64,000 nucleotides of DNA from Megaustenia siamemsis (taxonomy: Eukaryota; Mollusca; Gastropoda; Stylommatophora; Ariophantidae), in NCBI GenBank assembly GCA_032433765.1, contig JAVIAB010000049.1:21869403-21933402 (forward strand), written 5' to 3'. Every line of letters starts with the position of its first letter. Within the stretch, counting starts at the first letter, position 1. Positions 1-9,900 of the stretch are shown one piece after another. The position numbers and the translations under genes were made by a program. The notes under the pieces were generated by a model, which worked only from the letters and a program-made list of their open reading frames with translations, did not search any database and was not told the DNA's origin.

Positions 1-547
1 AAGAATGAAATAATCTTCCTCGTTTTTGCAAAAATAGTCATACATTTTTATTGCGATGTTTTGTAAACTGCAGAATTTCATTTTAAGACTCATGATAAAT
101 GTTATCGTTCCACGTCTTTACCTATGAACGAACGGAAATGGAACACACAATTTCTTGTGTTTTTAACAAGTGTCTAATTGTGTCACAAAACCACGGTGAA
201 AGCGTGCAAACACGTCAATTTTACCGTGTATGGATTTTTACTCGCTATTTTTAACTTAAAATACTGTAAACATTAAGTTTTGACTACATCAATGGGTCGT
301 TATAAATTTATATAAATCAAATAAGCAACAATAATAACCAAATGTTTTTTTTTTAAATGAAATTAATTCCCTGTTGGGTTCTAATCATTACAACTTTACA
401 TGCAAATTTTGAACAACTTACAACAAGCGGTTAAAAAGCTATCGATTTTAAAAGTTGGGCACGAGTTATGAAACAAGCTATACTTAAGCGATTTGAAAAA
501 GAAAACAGCATTCATTTTGTACTTGTGAGAGGGGCACATTAGTAAAA
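1..547. other. AT-rich stretch, no gene recognised
   Basis: I see no convincing open frame, RNA gene or repeat in this AT-rich stretch. Short runs of T and A occur. The end of the stretch (about 530-540) weakly matches the sequence just after the first SINE-A copy (about 804-815), which may be a decayed target-site duplication. Confidence 0.5.
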
Positions 548-803
548 CAAATGTAAAGTACCCCCCGTCACGCCAAGTGGCGTATAGGGAATATGGTGTT
601 AGTGGCCATAAATTTTACAGACCTTCGGCACATGATTTTTGGGGTAATCTGGTCGGTATTACGTCCGTACCGCTTTACTTTCCCACAAAATAACCGGTAC
701 CCATTAAAGGCTGGGTGAACTCGGAAGCCGTCGGTTGGGATTGAACCCTACCTCTTGTTCTTTGTAGTCCAATTCACTAACCAGTGAGCTATCACGGCTC
801 CCT
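548..803 (-). mobile_element. SINE-A copy 1, near full length
   Basis: This is a tRNA-derived SINE read on the minus strand. Its 5' head lies at the right edge and begins GGGAGCCGTGATAGCTCA. It holds an RNA polymerase III box A (TAGCTCACTGG here, TAGCTCAGTGG in better copies) and a box B (GGTTCAATCCC; GGTTCGATCCC elsewhere). The head is followed by about 170 bp of family-specific body. The 3' end carries a short hairpin (ACGCCA-AG-TGGCGT at 570-583 on the plus strand) and a TTTAC-rich tail. It has no coding capacity, so it would need a LINE to move. Nine other independent copies, or sixteen copies in total counting the macrosatellite, define the family. Confidence 0.92.
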
Positions 804-839
804 AAGGGACACAATGCTTGCGGAAAAGTCATCTTGGAA

Positions 840-992
840 GTCAGGGTAGATGAGGCAGAGACAATCCAGGACTAAAGTTGACTTTTGATGGACAGATGAA
901 TCTATGATAACGTGCACAGTCAAAACAAGAGACAGAATAAAATGGCGCTCAACGGTAGTCAACGTTTGATGTTTAGACGGCACTCAATGAAT
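840..992 (+). mobile_element. LINE-2 3' end, strongly decayed
   Basis: The stretch aligns by eye to the 3' end of LINE-2 as seen at 48430-48580. It keeps the landmarks GAGGCAGAGACA, AGACAGAATAAAATGGCGCTC and GACGGCACTCAATGAATC, separated by small deletions. The frame is broken and only the last 50 or so codons are represented. It is a dead 5'-truncated retrotransposon copy. Confidence 0.65.
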
Positions 993-1135
993 CAATGAAG
1001 AATTTGTATCAAACAAGTTAATACATCCGTGTTGATGTTCTGTAAAATAAACACGAAATGGTATTAAGCAGCTAAATTAATAGACTGACGAGACAAAATA
1101 TGACGTTTCGACAAAAGCCTTTATCAAGCCCAAAC

Positions 1136-1302
1136 CAAGTTCTATAGAACATTCCCAAAACAAGCTCTATAGAGCATTCCCAAAACAAGTTGTATAGAAC
1201 ATTCCCAAAACAAGTTGTATAGAACATTCCCAAAACAAGTTCTATAGAACATTCCCAAAACAAGTTATATAGAACATTCCCAAAACAAGTTCTATAGAAC
1301 AT
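1136..1302. repeat. 25-bp minisatellite, about 7 copies
   Basis: A 25-bp unit (core TATAGAACATTCCCAAAACA) is repeated with few substitutions. Because 25 is not a multiple of three, the minus strand reads through three frames per 75 bp, giving a spurious short open frame. Confidence 0.95.
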
Positions 1303-1461
1303 TTGCTGTTTATTAGTTGTACGTGTCTATGTGTAATCAAGTTGGAATTTCTCATAAATTTTCTGCCACATAATTTATGTAGTCCACGTCTGTATATTTT
1401 TATATTAAAGTGACATGTTAGTTCTAAACTTAGAGATTTTGCAGCATTTATGTATCAAGAC

Positions 1462-1675
1462 CAAGAGGTAGGGTTCGATCCCAACCGACGGTTTCCGGGT
1501 TCATCCAGCCTTAAATGGTTACATGATTATTCAGGAAAGTAAAGCGGTACGGCGTAATACCGACCAGATTACCCCAAAAATCATGTGCTGAAGGTCTGTA
1601 AAAATTAAGGCACTAACACCATATTCCCTATACGCCACTTGGTGTGGCGGGGGCTCTTTACTTTTTTTTTTTTTT
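1462..1675 (+). mobile_element. SINE-A copy 2, 5'-truncated, with target duplication
   Basis: This copy starts inside the tRNA-like head just upstream of box B (GGTTCGATCCC) and so lacks box A. It runs to the 3' hairpin and a T-run tail. The 13-15-bp sequence ending TATGTATCAAGAC lies at 1447-1461 and again at 1676-1690, an exact target-site duplication. The combination of 5' truncation, 3' tail and duplication is the signature of LINE-driven target-primed reverse transcription. Confidence 0.93.
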
Positions 1676-1799
1676 TTTATGTATCAAGACGTCATGACTA
1701 CATTTTTCTAATTTCTAAAACCTTCCCTAACATAACCATAACCATAACATAACCATAACCATTCCAAGCGCACACATCAGGCTATGAGATACAACTGGT

Positions 1800-2051
1800 A
1801 ACAAATAATAATAAATAAATATTATTATATAGGGAACTTCCGAGGCGATAATAGGGAATAATAGAACAAAGAAGTATGTGTTAGCACTCGGAAAATTGAC
1901 AGACAAACAACAGAAAAAAACGAAGAACAATATATGGTCCGAAGCGGGATCGAACCCGTACTCCCTGGCACCGCGCCTTGCCACGAGAAGCCGAACGCTT
2001 GGCACACTGCCACGCAGCCAACTAAAAAATTAGCTATTGTAGCAGTGTCTA
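1800..2051 (-). mobile_element. SINE-B copy 1 (inverted arm)
   Basis: On the minus strand this reads a tRNA-like module with box A-like TAGTTGGCTGCGTGGCAG and box B GGTTCGATCCC, ending in CCGCTTCGGACC. The spacing between the boxes suggests a long variable arm, as in tRNA-Leu or tRNA-Ser. It is followed by a T-rich tail. Together with the copy at 2185-2454 it forms a large inverted repeat. Confidence 0.8.
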
Positions 2052-2184
2052 GTATTTATTTATTATTATTTGTACCCAGTATATAACCACTGGAAACTAC
2101 TATTCGTGCTGTTTCGTCCAATAAATGTTTGTCTGCAACACAAGTATTCAGCCCTACTGGGAGATACTTGTATTAATAGGAAAG

Positions 2185-2454
2185 TACAAATATACTATTT
2201 ATTTCCGGTCTGTGATCGTTACCCTATGCTATAGTCATTGAGAACGCCTTCGTGTAAGACACTGCTACAATAGCTAATTGTTTAGTTAGCTGCGTGGCAG
2301 TGTGCCAAGCGTTCGACTTCTCGTGGCAAGGCGCGGTGCCAGGGAGTACGGGTTCGATCCCGCTTCGGACCATATATTGTTCTTCTTTTTTTTCTGTTGT
2401 TTGTGTGTCAATTTTTCCGAGTGCTAACACATACTTCTTTATTTCTATTATTCC
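2185..2454 (+). mobile_element. SINE-B copy 2
   Basis: Box A-like TAGCTGCGTGG lies at 2287-2297 and box B GGTTCGATCCC at 2351-2361. About 90 bp upstream of box A (CTGTGATCGTTACCCTATGC onward) is also shared with the third copy near 63 kb, so the unit begins before the tRNA-like part. That makes the element either a SINE with a 5' leader or a different non-autonomous element carrying a tRNA-like module. The 14-bp sequence CTATGAGATACAAC follows at 2455-2468 and also precedes the inverted pair at 1782-1795. Confidence 0.8.
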
Positions 2455-2490
2455 CTATGAGATACAACGTTATTTATGACGATAGCGCAG

Positions 2491-2925
2491 CCCTCCAAGA
2501 AAACAACGCGATGGTCGCGCCGCCCTCCAAGAAAACAACGCGATGGTCGCGCCGGCCTCCAAGAAAACAACGCGATGGTCGCGCCGTCCTCCAAGAAAAC
2601 AACGCGATGGTCGCGCCGCCCTCCAAGAAAACAACGCGATGGTCGCGCCGGCCTCCAAAAAAACAACGCGATGGTCGCGCCGCCCTCCAAGAAAACAACG
2701 CGATGGTCGCGCCGGCCTCCATGAAAACAACGCGATGGTCGCGCCGCCCTCCAAGAAAACAACGCGATGGTCGCGCCGGCCTCCAAGAAAACAACGCGAT
2801 GATCGCGCCGCCCTCCAAGAAAACAACGCGATGGTCGCGCCGGCCTCCAAGAAAACAACGCGATGGTCGCGCCGCCCTCCAAGAAAACAACGCGATGGTC
2901 GCGCCGGCCTCCAAGAAAATGTTAT
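2491..2925. repeat. 32-bp CpG-rich minisatellite, 14 copies
   Basis: A 32-bp unit (core AAAACAACGCGATGGTCGCG) is repeated about 14 times. Copies mostly alternate between CCGCCCTCC and CCGGCCTCC, so the effective repeat is a 64-bp dimer. It is very rich in CpG compared with its AT-rich flanks. Both strands stay open in several frames because the unit contains no stop codon; these frames are not taken as genes. Confidence 0.97.
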
Positions 2926-3009
2926 GATTGTTCTATCATCTTTATTCTATTTACTCCATTAACTACTTTCACTCAAACTTAATATGTTTAGTATTTGATA
3001 TGGATGGGG

Positions 3010-3354
3010 GCCAGGGACTGGTTGGTCTCGAGGCAAGACGCCTGCCTCGAGGAAGAGAGGTTGGGGGTTCAAATCCCGGCTAGTCGGGATTTTTTATTTA
3101 TGATTTCTCCTTGCAGCAACTACCCCTGGTCTCAGCAGCGAGGCCCGGCTTGAAACGTTAATTGCTCATGAATGGGAAAAAAATATGAGTACTTCAAAAG
3201 TCGGAATTATCTACCTGTGCGGCGAGGGACCCCTGTACACACGTCTGCCAGGGAAAAACGGATTAACACGCAAAATTCAGTTCCTAGTCTCTAGGGACAT
3301 CGTCAGAGATAAAAAGCTGGCAAACGAAAAAAAAAAAAAAAAAGAAAGAAAATG
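3010..3354 (+). mobile_element. SINE-C, tRNA-like head and poly(A) tail
   Basis: The head has a box A-like TGGTCTCGAGG and a box B GGTTCAAATCC followed by CGGCTAGTCGGG. About 240 bp of unrecognised body follow, then an A-rich tail around 3330-3350. The 9-bp sequence TGGATGGGG occurs at 3001-3009 and 3355-3363 and may be the target-site duplication. Only one copy is present in the window, so the family assignment rests on architecture. Confidence 0.7.
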
Positions 3355-3363
3355 TGGATGGGG

Positions 3364-3667
3364 AAACCCCATGTATAATGGGAAAACCCGATGGTTAGGC
3401 AGTCAGCGGTGCTTTACATTTTGGACACGTACTACTGGCTCTTAATATTTTTAACATATTTTTTTTTTTTGTAATTGGTCAAACCAAAGCCATTTATATA
3501 TTTTGAGCCTGACCATTGGGAAAGGGGGTGGGGGGGGGATCACCCAAACCCTGTGACGTTTCCTTCTTTGCGAGAAGGGGCGGTTTTGGGTAAAATGACG
3601 CCAACCGGCTATAGTTCAAGACTTCACAGATATTGTGATGTTAACCCAAGTCCTACGGTTTAAGAGT
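3364..3667. other. No gene recognised
   Basis: The stretch contains T-runs and a G-run (about 3523-3538). It has no recognisable open frame or element. Confidence 0.5.
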
Positions 3668-4105
3668 TGTAGGTCTTCTTCTTCTTCCTTCGTCTTCTTC
3701 CTTCTTCTTCCTCTTTTTCTTCTTCTTCTTCCTCTTCTTTCCTTTCTCATTTGCCATTCAGCGTTGATGGGCGATATAATTTGCGATCTTTTGCTCTTCT
3801 GTTCGCCTCTACTGCTGTTATGTTTCCTAGTGCTTCTAATATTCCATCGACCCATCTTTTTCGTGGACGACCCTTGGGTCTGGTGTTCTCACAACGTTTG
3901 TTGAAAGCTAGTTGTGTTGTGTTTTGTTCTTTCTGCCTTGTCACGTGGCCAAACCATTTTATCTGTTGTTTCCTTATATATTCTATGGCGGGGGCTATTC
4001 CTAGCTTTTTTCTCAGTTCTTCATTTCTGATCTTATCTCTCAGACTGTTTCCTGTCATTCGTCTAACACATTTCATCTCTGTAGAGGTTATTTTTCTTAT
4101 TGTTC
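3668..4105 (-). mobile_element. LINE-3 3' end, 5'-truncated
   Basis: The minus strand encodes the C-terminal end of a non-LTR retrotransposon polyprotein in one open frame. It begins around TIRKITSTEMKCVRRMTGNS, then EYIRKQQIKWFGHVTRQK, a basic RPKGRPRKRW motif and EALGNITAVEANRRAK. The stop lies near 3748. After the stop the strand runs into a GAA/GGAA-rich simple tail (3668-3747), which I read as the element's 3' end. The catalytic reverse-transcriptase core is missing, so the copy cannot move on its own. Related copies lie at 5270, 28074, 48957, 58455 and 59480. The basic RGRPR/RPRKRW-type ending is common in several APE-type LINE clades; I do not assign a clade. Confidence 0.8.
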
Positions 4106-4112
4106 TTAAGAG

Positions 4113-4166
4113 TACTTCCAATATATAATATAAGTACTTCCAATATATAATATAAGTACTTCCAAA
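4113..4166. repeat. 22-bp tandem repeat, about 2.5 copies
   Basis: A unit with core AGTACTTCCAATATATAATA is repeated just at the 5' truncation point of the LINE-3 copy. Confidence 0.85.
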
Positions 4167-4434
4167 TATTATGTACTCGCGCCCACGCGTTGTTTTCTTG
4201 CAGTTGTAGGTGGCGATGATAAAACCCATGACTGGCCACACTCTAATATTGAGAGAAACATTGACATCGCTCTGCCTTGATCCTCCTCTCTATCTTCATC
4301 TCTTGCCACCAAATGCCTGACAACTGAGGGGAGATTATTCTACTTTCCTAAATCATGACTTGTACGATGTCCATAACTTCCGGGAAAGATGGCGCCTGTC
4401 TCCGCATGCCCCTTAGTTTTTCAATTAGACTCCA
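4167..4434. other. No gene recognised
   Basis: Nothing coding or repetitive is recognised between the short tandem repeat and the next SINE. Confidence 0.5.
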
Positions 4435-4450
4435 TTACTAGAGAGATGAG

Positions 4451-4711
4451 AGGAAGCCGCGATAGCTCAGTGGTTAGTGGACTGGACTACAAAGGACAGG
4501 GGTAGGGTTCGATCGCAACCGACGGTTTTCGGGTTCACCCAGCCTTAAATGGGTACCGGATTTTTTTCTGGGAAAGTAAAGCAGCACGGGCGTAATACCG
4601 ACCACATTACCCCAAAAATCATGGGCTGAAGGTCTGTAAAATGTATGGTCACTAACACCATATTCCCTATACACCAACTGGTGTGACGGGGGTACTTTAC
4701 TTTACTGTTAC
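4451..4711 (+). mobile_element. SINE-A copy 3, full length with 16-bp duplication
   Basis: The copy has perfect box A TAGCTCAGTGG, and box B GGTTCGATCGC with one change. It is flanked by an exact 16-bp target duplication TTACTAGAGAGATGAG at 4435-4450 and 4712-4727. The 3' hairpin reads ACACCA-AC-TGGTGT, with changes on both sides that keep it paired. The clean duplication suggests a fairly recent insertion. Confidence 0.96.
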
Positions 4712-4860
4712 TTACTAGAGAGATGAGCTTAGCTTTGTGAACAGGGGGACAGAAGTGTAATGAGAACCTATGTCTGATCTGTGAGATATCTTAAAGTTGT
4801 ATCTCGTGTAAGTGTTGACAGATAGTGATGTTTCACACATGTAGTAGCAAGCTCTATCAC

Positions 4861-5122
4861 GGGGAGCCGCGATAGCTCAGTGGTTAGTGAACTGGACTAC
4901 AAAGGACAAGGGGTAGGGTTCAATCCCAACCGACGGCCTCCGGGTTCACCCAGCCTTAAATGGGTACCGGATTTTTTTCTGGGAAAGTAAAGCAGCACGG
5001 GCGTAATACCGACCACATTACCCCAAAAATCATGTGCTGAAGGTCCGTAAAATATAGGGTCACTAACACCATATTTCCCTATACGCCTCTTGGCGTGACG
5101 GGGGTACTTTACTTTTTTTACT
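4861..5122 (+). mobile_element. SINE-A copy 4, full length with 12-bp duplication
   Basis: This copy has an intact tRNA-like head with box A TAGCTCAGTGG and box B GGTTCAATCCC. Its tail is TTTACTTTTTTTA. An exact 12-bp duplication AAGCTCTATCAC flanks it at 4849-4860 and 5123-5134. The start of the head can pair with its end (GGAGCCG against CGGCCTCC), as a tRNA acceptor stem would. Confidence 0.96.
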
Positions 5123-5269
5123 AAGCTCTATCACATAGCGTGTAATATGTATGATAGCAGCCACACGGTGATAGTTCATAGATTAGTCCACAATGTTTGT
5201 ATCTTCCATCATGTGCTATAACATCGGCTACTCGCCCCCTAAACTAACAACCTTAAGATCCGTCACGCC

Positions 5270-5885
5270 CCTTCTTCTTTTTATCCTTATTTTCCTTTCA
5301 GCGTCGAGGGGACACATAATTTGTCGTCTTTTGCACTTCTATTCGCCTCTGTTGCTGTTATGTTTCCTTGTGTTTCTAATATTTCGTCGATCGATTTGTT
5401 CACATCGACCCTTGTGTCTGGTGTTCTCACAACGTTTATTGAGGGCTCGTTGTGTTGTGTTATGATCACTCTGACTTGTCACGTGGCCAAAACAATTGTA
5501 TTTGTTGTTTCTTTAAATATTCTATGGCAGGGGTTATTCCTAGTTTTTTTTTCTCATTTCTTCCTTTCTGATCTTGTCTCTCACGCTGTTTCTTGTAATT
5601 CGTCTAACACATTTAATCTCAGTAGAGGTTATTTTTCTTATTGTTCTTGCATCCAGGGCCCAGGTCTGGCATTGGCAGCACAATGTTGGGATGAAGATTG
5701 TATTGTAGAGTGCCCGTTTTGCCTCCAGAGTTATTTCCCTGTTGGACAATAGTTGTGATAGTGATCCAATGATTTGACAAGCCTTGTTGCACCTCGAGTC
5801 TATCTCTGTTGTTTGTGAATTTGTCATTTGTCACTAGACCTCCTAGATATTTTAATTCCTCTACCTGTTTTAGTCCCAACAATCA
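5270..5885 (-). mobile_element. LINE-3 C-terminal region, frameshifted
   Basis: The minus strand encodes, in order but in shifted frames: VEELKYLGGLVTNDKF; a segment ending RKITSTEIKCVRRITRNS; and, after a gap, EILETQGNITATEANRSAK with a stop near 5287. This covers more of the element than the copy at 3668, including the connection region downstream of the reverse-transcriptase palm, but the catalytic motif is absent. At least two frame changes show it is dead. Confidence 0.78.
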
Positions 5886-6240
5886 TAAACCAAAACATGA
5901 CCAGTAAGGAGGTAGTTTAGATTGTAGATGAGATATGAATGTGTGATAGGCGCAGTTAGATGATACATAAGGGACTAGATGACCCGGCCAGAAGTAAAGG
6001 TTAGATACAGCTACAAGTGTAGTTCTACTAGTCCCTTACAGAATCACGTGACATAATTACCCATAGTCTAGTTTTTTTCTCTCGCAGATTGTCACTTACA
6101 AAACTCACATTTTTTTTGCCCTGAAAATACAGCCATTGTTTCAGGGCTGAGTTAATCGTGCATTATTGGTTTTATTCTCAAGGGAGAAGACTCTATAATG
6201 TCTCTTGTCATGTCGTTTATCTTGATTAAATCCATTTTTT
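5886..6240. other. No gene recognised
   Basis: No open frame, RNA gene or repeat is recognised here. Confidence 0.45.
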
Positions 6241-6306
6241 AAATCCGTCCGTCCGTCCGTCCGTCCGTCCGTCCGTCCGTCCGTCCGTCCGTCCGTCCGT
6301 CCGTCC

Positions 6307-6350
<44 letters not shown>

Positions 6351-6372
6351 GTCTATCTGTCTGTCTGTCTCT
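6241..6372. repeat. (CCGT)n and (CTAT/CTGT)n microsatellites
   Basis: About 16 CCGT units are followed directly by about 11 CTAT units and a few CTGT units. On the minus strand the ATAG run is the 3' tail of the adjoining LINE-4 remnant, expanded. Confidence 0.97.
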
Positions 6373-6690
6373 TGAGCCGCAAAGTGCCCATATGGCAATA
6401 ACTCATATACTCTTTCCCTGTTTCGAAATGTTCTGTTTTAGCTGTTTCAGTCTTTGCAAACATCTTTTATCAAATCTCGCCATTTGTCTCTGTTCTGTGC
6501 AAGCATCTCGATCTTATTGAGGGAGCTGATTCCTGAGTCTTCTCATGATTGATCTCAAGCATTATTTTACTGACCGTTGACGATAGTTCATTTGTGATTT
6601 CCTGCATCGTTTTTATTTGGCTGCTGATGCGGAATATGTCATCAGCAAAGTCGAGATCCTTCAACTGGTCTCCATGTATCAATTCGATGT
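6373..6690 (-). mobile_element. LINE-4 remnant with internal deletion
   Basis: On the minus strand the frame runs from a reverse-transcriptase palm segment, DQLKDLDFADDI, with the catalytic F-A-D-D box, into INHEKT. It then jumps to the element's 3' end, where a frame related to LNEIELLAQNRDRW in the copy at 60916 can be read. The piece between the palm and the C terminus is missing, so this is an internally deleted copy. It ends in an ATAG-type tail, as does the copy at 60916-61228. Confidence 0.72.
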
Positions 6691-6734
6691 CTTTATTACA
6701 AGTTCTATGGTTACATTATCTGGTCCAGGTAATG

Positions 6735-6919
6735 TGGTTACAGACCTTCAGCACATGATTTTTGGGGTAATGTGGGTCGCCCGTGCTGCTTTACTTTCCC
6801 AGAAAAAATCCGGTACCCATTTAAGGCTGGGTGAACCCAGAAGCCGTCGGTTGGGATCGAACCCTACCCCTTGTCCTTTGTAATCCAGTTCACTAACCAC
6901 TGAGCTATCGCGGCTCCCA
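6735..6919 (-). mobile_element. SINE-A copy 5, 3' part missing
   Basis: The tRNA-like head is present at the right edge (box A TAGCTCAGTGG, box B GGTTCGATCCC on the minus strand). The copy stops in the body around the GTCTGTAA motif and lacks the 3' hairpin and tail. Confidence 0.88.
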
Positions 6920-9900
6920 AAACCTGAAGTATTATGTTTAAAGTCTGAAGTCTAAATCTTAGAGTCGGAAATCTCAAGTCTAAATCGTAGAGTCGAAAAT
7001 CTCAAGTCTAAATCGTAGAGTCAAAAATCTCAAGTCTAAATCTTAGAGTCGAAAATCTCAAGTCTAAATCTTAGAGTCGAAAATCTCAAGTCTAAATCGT
7101 AGAGTCGAAAATCTCAAGTCTAAATCGTAGAGTTGGAAATCTCAAGTCTAAATTGTAGAGTTGGAAATCTCAAGTCTAAATCTTAGAGTCGAAAATCTCA
7201 AGTGTAAATCGTAGAGTCGAAAATCTCAAGTCTAAATCGTAGAGTTGGAAATCTCAAGTCTAATGTCTAGAGTCCGCCGAAATTCTCAAGCCTATAGTGT
7301 CAAACCTAAAGTGTCAAGCTTAACTTGTGAAACCTAAAGTGTGAAGCCTGAAGTGTCAAGTGTCAAGCCTAAATTAGTCAGCCGGTAGTCTCAAGCCTAA
7401 AGTCTCAAGTCTCAAGTCTAATGTCTCAGATCAAAAGTCTCAAGCCTAAAGTCTCAAGTCTAATGTCTCTAACCTAAAGTCTCAAGTCTAAAGTCTCAAG
7501 TCTAATGTCTCAGATCAAAAGTCTCAAACCTAAAGTCTCAAGTCTAATGTCTCAAGTCAAAAGTCTCAAACCTAAAGTCTCAAGTCTAATGTCTCAAGTC
7601 AAAAGTCTCAAACCTAAAGTCTCAAGTCTAATGTCTCTAACCTAAAGTCTCAAGTCTAAAGTCTCAAGTCTAATGTCTCAGATCAAAAGTCTCAAGCCTA
7701 AAGTCTCAAGTCTAATGTCCCTAACCTAAAGTCTCAAGTCTAAAGTCTCAAGTCTAATGTCTCTAACCTAAAGTCTCAAGTCTAAAGTCTCAAGTCTAAA
7801 GTCTCAAGCCTAAAGTCTAAAGTCTAATGTCTCTAACCTAAAGTCTCAAGTCTAAAGTCTCAAGTCTAATGTCTCAGATCAAAAGTCTCAAACCTAAAGT
7901 CTCAAGTCTAATGTCTCAGATCAAAAGTCTCAAACCTAAAGTCTCAAGTCTAATGTCTCAGATCAAAAGTCTCAAACCTAAAGTCTCAAGTCTAATGTCT
8001 CAAGTCAAAAGTCTCAAACCTAAAGTCTCAAGTCTAATGTCTCAGATCAAAAGTCTCAAACCTAAAGTCTCAAGTCTAATGTCTCAGTTGAAAAGTCTCA
8101 AACCTAAAGTCTCAAACCTAAAGTCTCAAACCTAAAGTCTTAAACCTAAAGTCTCAAGTCTAATGTCTCAGATCAAAAGTCTCAAACCTAAAGTCTCAAA
8201 TCTAATGTCTCAGTTGAAAAGTCTCAAACCTAAAGTCTCAAACCTAAAGTCTCAAACCTAAAGTCTCAAACCTAAAGTCTCAAGTCTAATGTCTCAGATC
8301 AAAAGTCTCAAACCTAAAGTCTCAAGTCTAATGTCTCAGTTGAAAAGTCTCAAACCTAAAGTCTCAAACCTAAAGTCTCAAACCTAAAGTCTCAAACCTA
8401 AAGTCTCAAGTCTAATGTCTCAGATCAAAAGTCTCAAACCTAAAGTCTCAAGTCTAATGTCTCAGATGAAAAGTCTCAAACCTAAAGTCTCAAACCTAAA
8501 GTCTCAAACCTAAAGTCTCAAACCTAAAGTCTCAAGTCTAATGTCTCAGATCAAAAGTCTCAAACCTAAAGTCTCAAGTCTAATGTCTCAGATGAAAAGT
8601 CTCAAACCTAAAGTCTCAAACCTAAAGTCTCAAACCTAAAGTCTCAAGTCTAATGTCTCAGATCAAAAGTCTCAAACCTAAAGTCTCAAGTCTAATGTCT
8701 CAGATGAAAAGTCTCAACCTAAAGTCTCAAACCTAAAGTCTCAAACCTAAAGTCTCAAACCTAAAGTCTCAAGTCTAATGTCTCAGATCAAAAGTCTCAA
8801 ACCTAAAGTCTCAAGTCTAATGTCTCAGATGAAAAGTCTCAAACCTAAAGTCTCAAGTCTAATGTCTCAGATGAAAAGTCTCAAACCTAAAGTCTCAAAC
8901 CTAAAGTCTCAAACCTAAAATCTCAAGTCTAATGTCTCAGATCAAAAGTCTCAAACCTAAAGTCTCAAGTCTAATGTCTCAGATGAAAAGTCTCAAACCT
9001 AAAGTCTCAAGTCTAATGTCTCAGATGAAAAGTCTCAAACCTAAAGTCTCAAGTATAATGTCTCAGATGAAAAGTCTCAAACCTAAAGTCTCAAGTATAA
9101 TGTCTCAGATGAAAAGTCTCAAACCTAAAGTCTCAAACCTAAAGTCTCAAACCTAAAGTCTCAAACCTAAAGTCTCAAACCTAAAGTCTCAAACCTAAAG
9201 TCTCAAACCTAAAGTCTCAAGTATAATGTCTCAGATCAAAAGTCTCAAACCTAAAGTCTCAAGTATAATGTCTGAGATCAAAAGTCTCAAACCTAAAGTC
9301 TCAAGTCTAATGTCTCAGATGAAAAGTCTCAAACCTAAAGTCTCAAACCTAAAGTCTCAAGTCTAATGTCTCAGATGAAAAGTCTCAAACCTAAAGTCTC
9401 AAACCTAAAGTCTCAAGTATAATGTCTCAGATCAAAAGTCTCAAATCTAAAGTCTCAAACCTAAATCCTTAAGTCTAATGTCTCAGATCAAAAGTCTCAA
9501 TCCTAAAGTCTCAAGTCTAATGTCTCAGATGAAAAGTCTCAAACCTAAAGTCTCAAACCTAAAGTCTCAAGTATAATGTCTCAGATCAAAAGTCTCAAAC
9601 CTAAAGTCTCAAACCTAATTCCTCAAGTCTAATGTCTCAGATGAAAAGTCTCAAACCTAAAGTCTCAAACCTAAAGTCTCAAGTATAATGTCTCAGATCA
9701 AAAGTCTCAAATCTAAAGTCTCAAACCTAAAGTCTCAAGTCTAATGTCTCGGAAGAAAAGTCTCAAACCTAAAGTCTCAGGTCTGATGTCTCAGATGAAA
9801 AGTCTCAAACCTAAAGTTTCAAGTCTAATGTCTCAAGTCAAAAGTCTCTAACCTAAAGTCTCAAGTCTAATGTCTCAAGTCAAAAGTCTCTAACCTAAAG

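Noticed and set aside
2397..2962. Arg/Lys-rich repeat proteins on both strands
   Set aside because: Forced by the stop-free 32-bp unit; there is no start region, codon bias or outside similarity.
4455..4940. tRNA genes
   Set aside because: Box A and box B are good, but the cloverleaf is imperfect, the same sequence is dispersed with target duplications, and each continues into a common SINE body.
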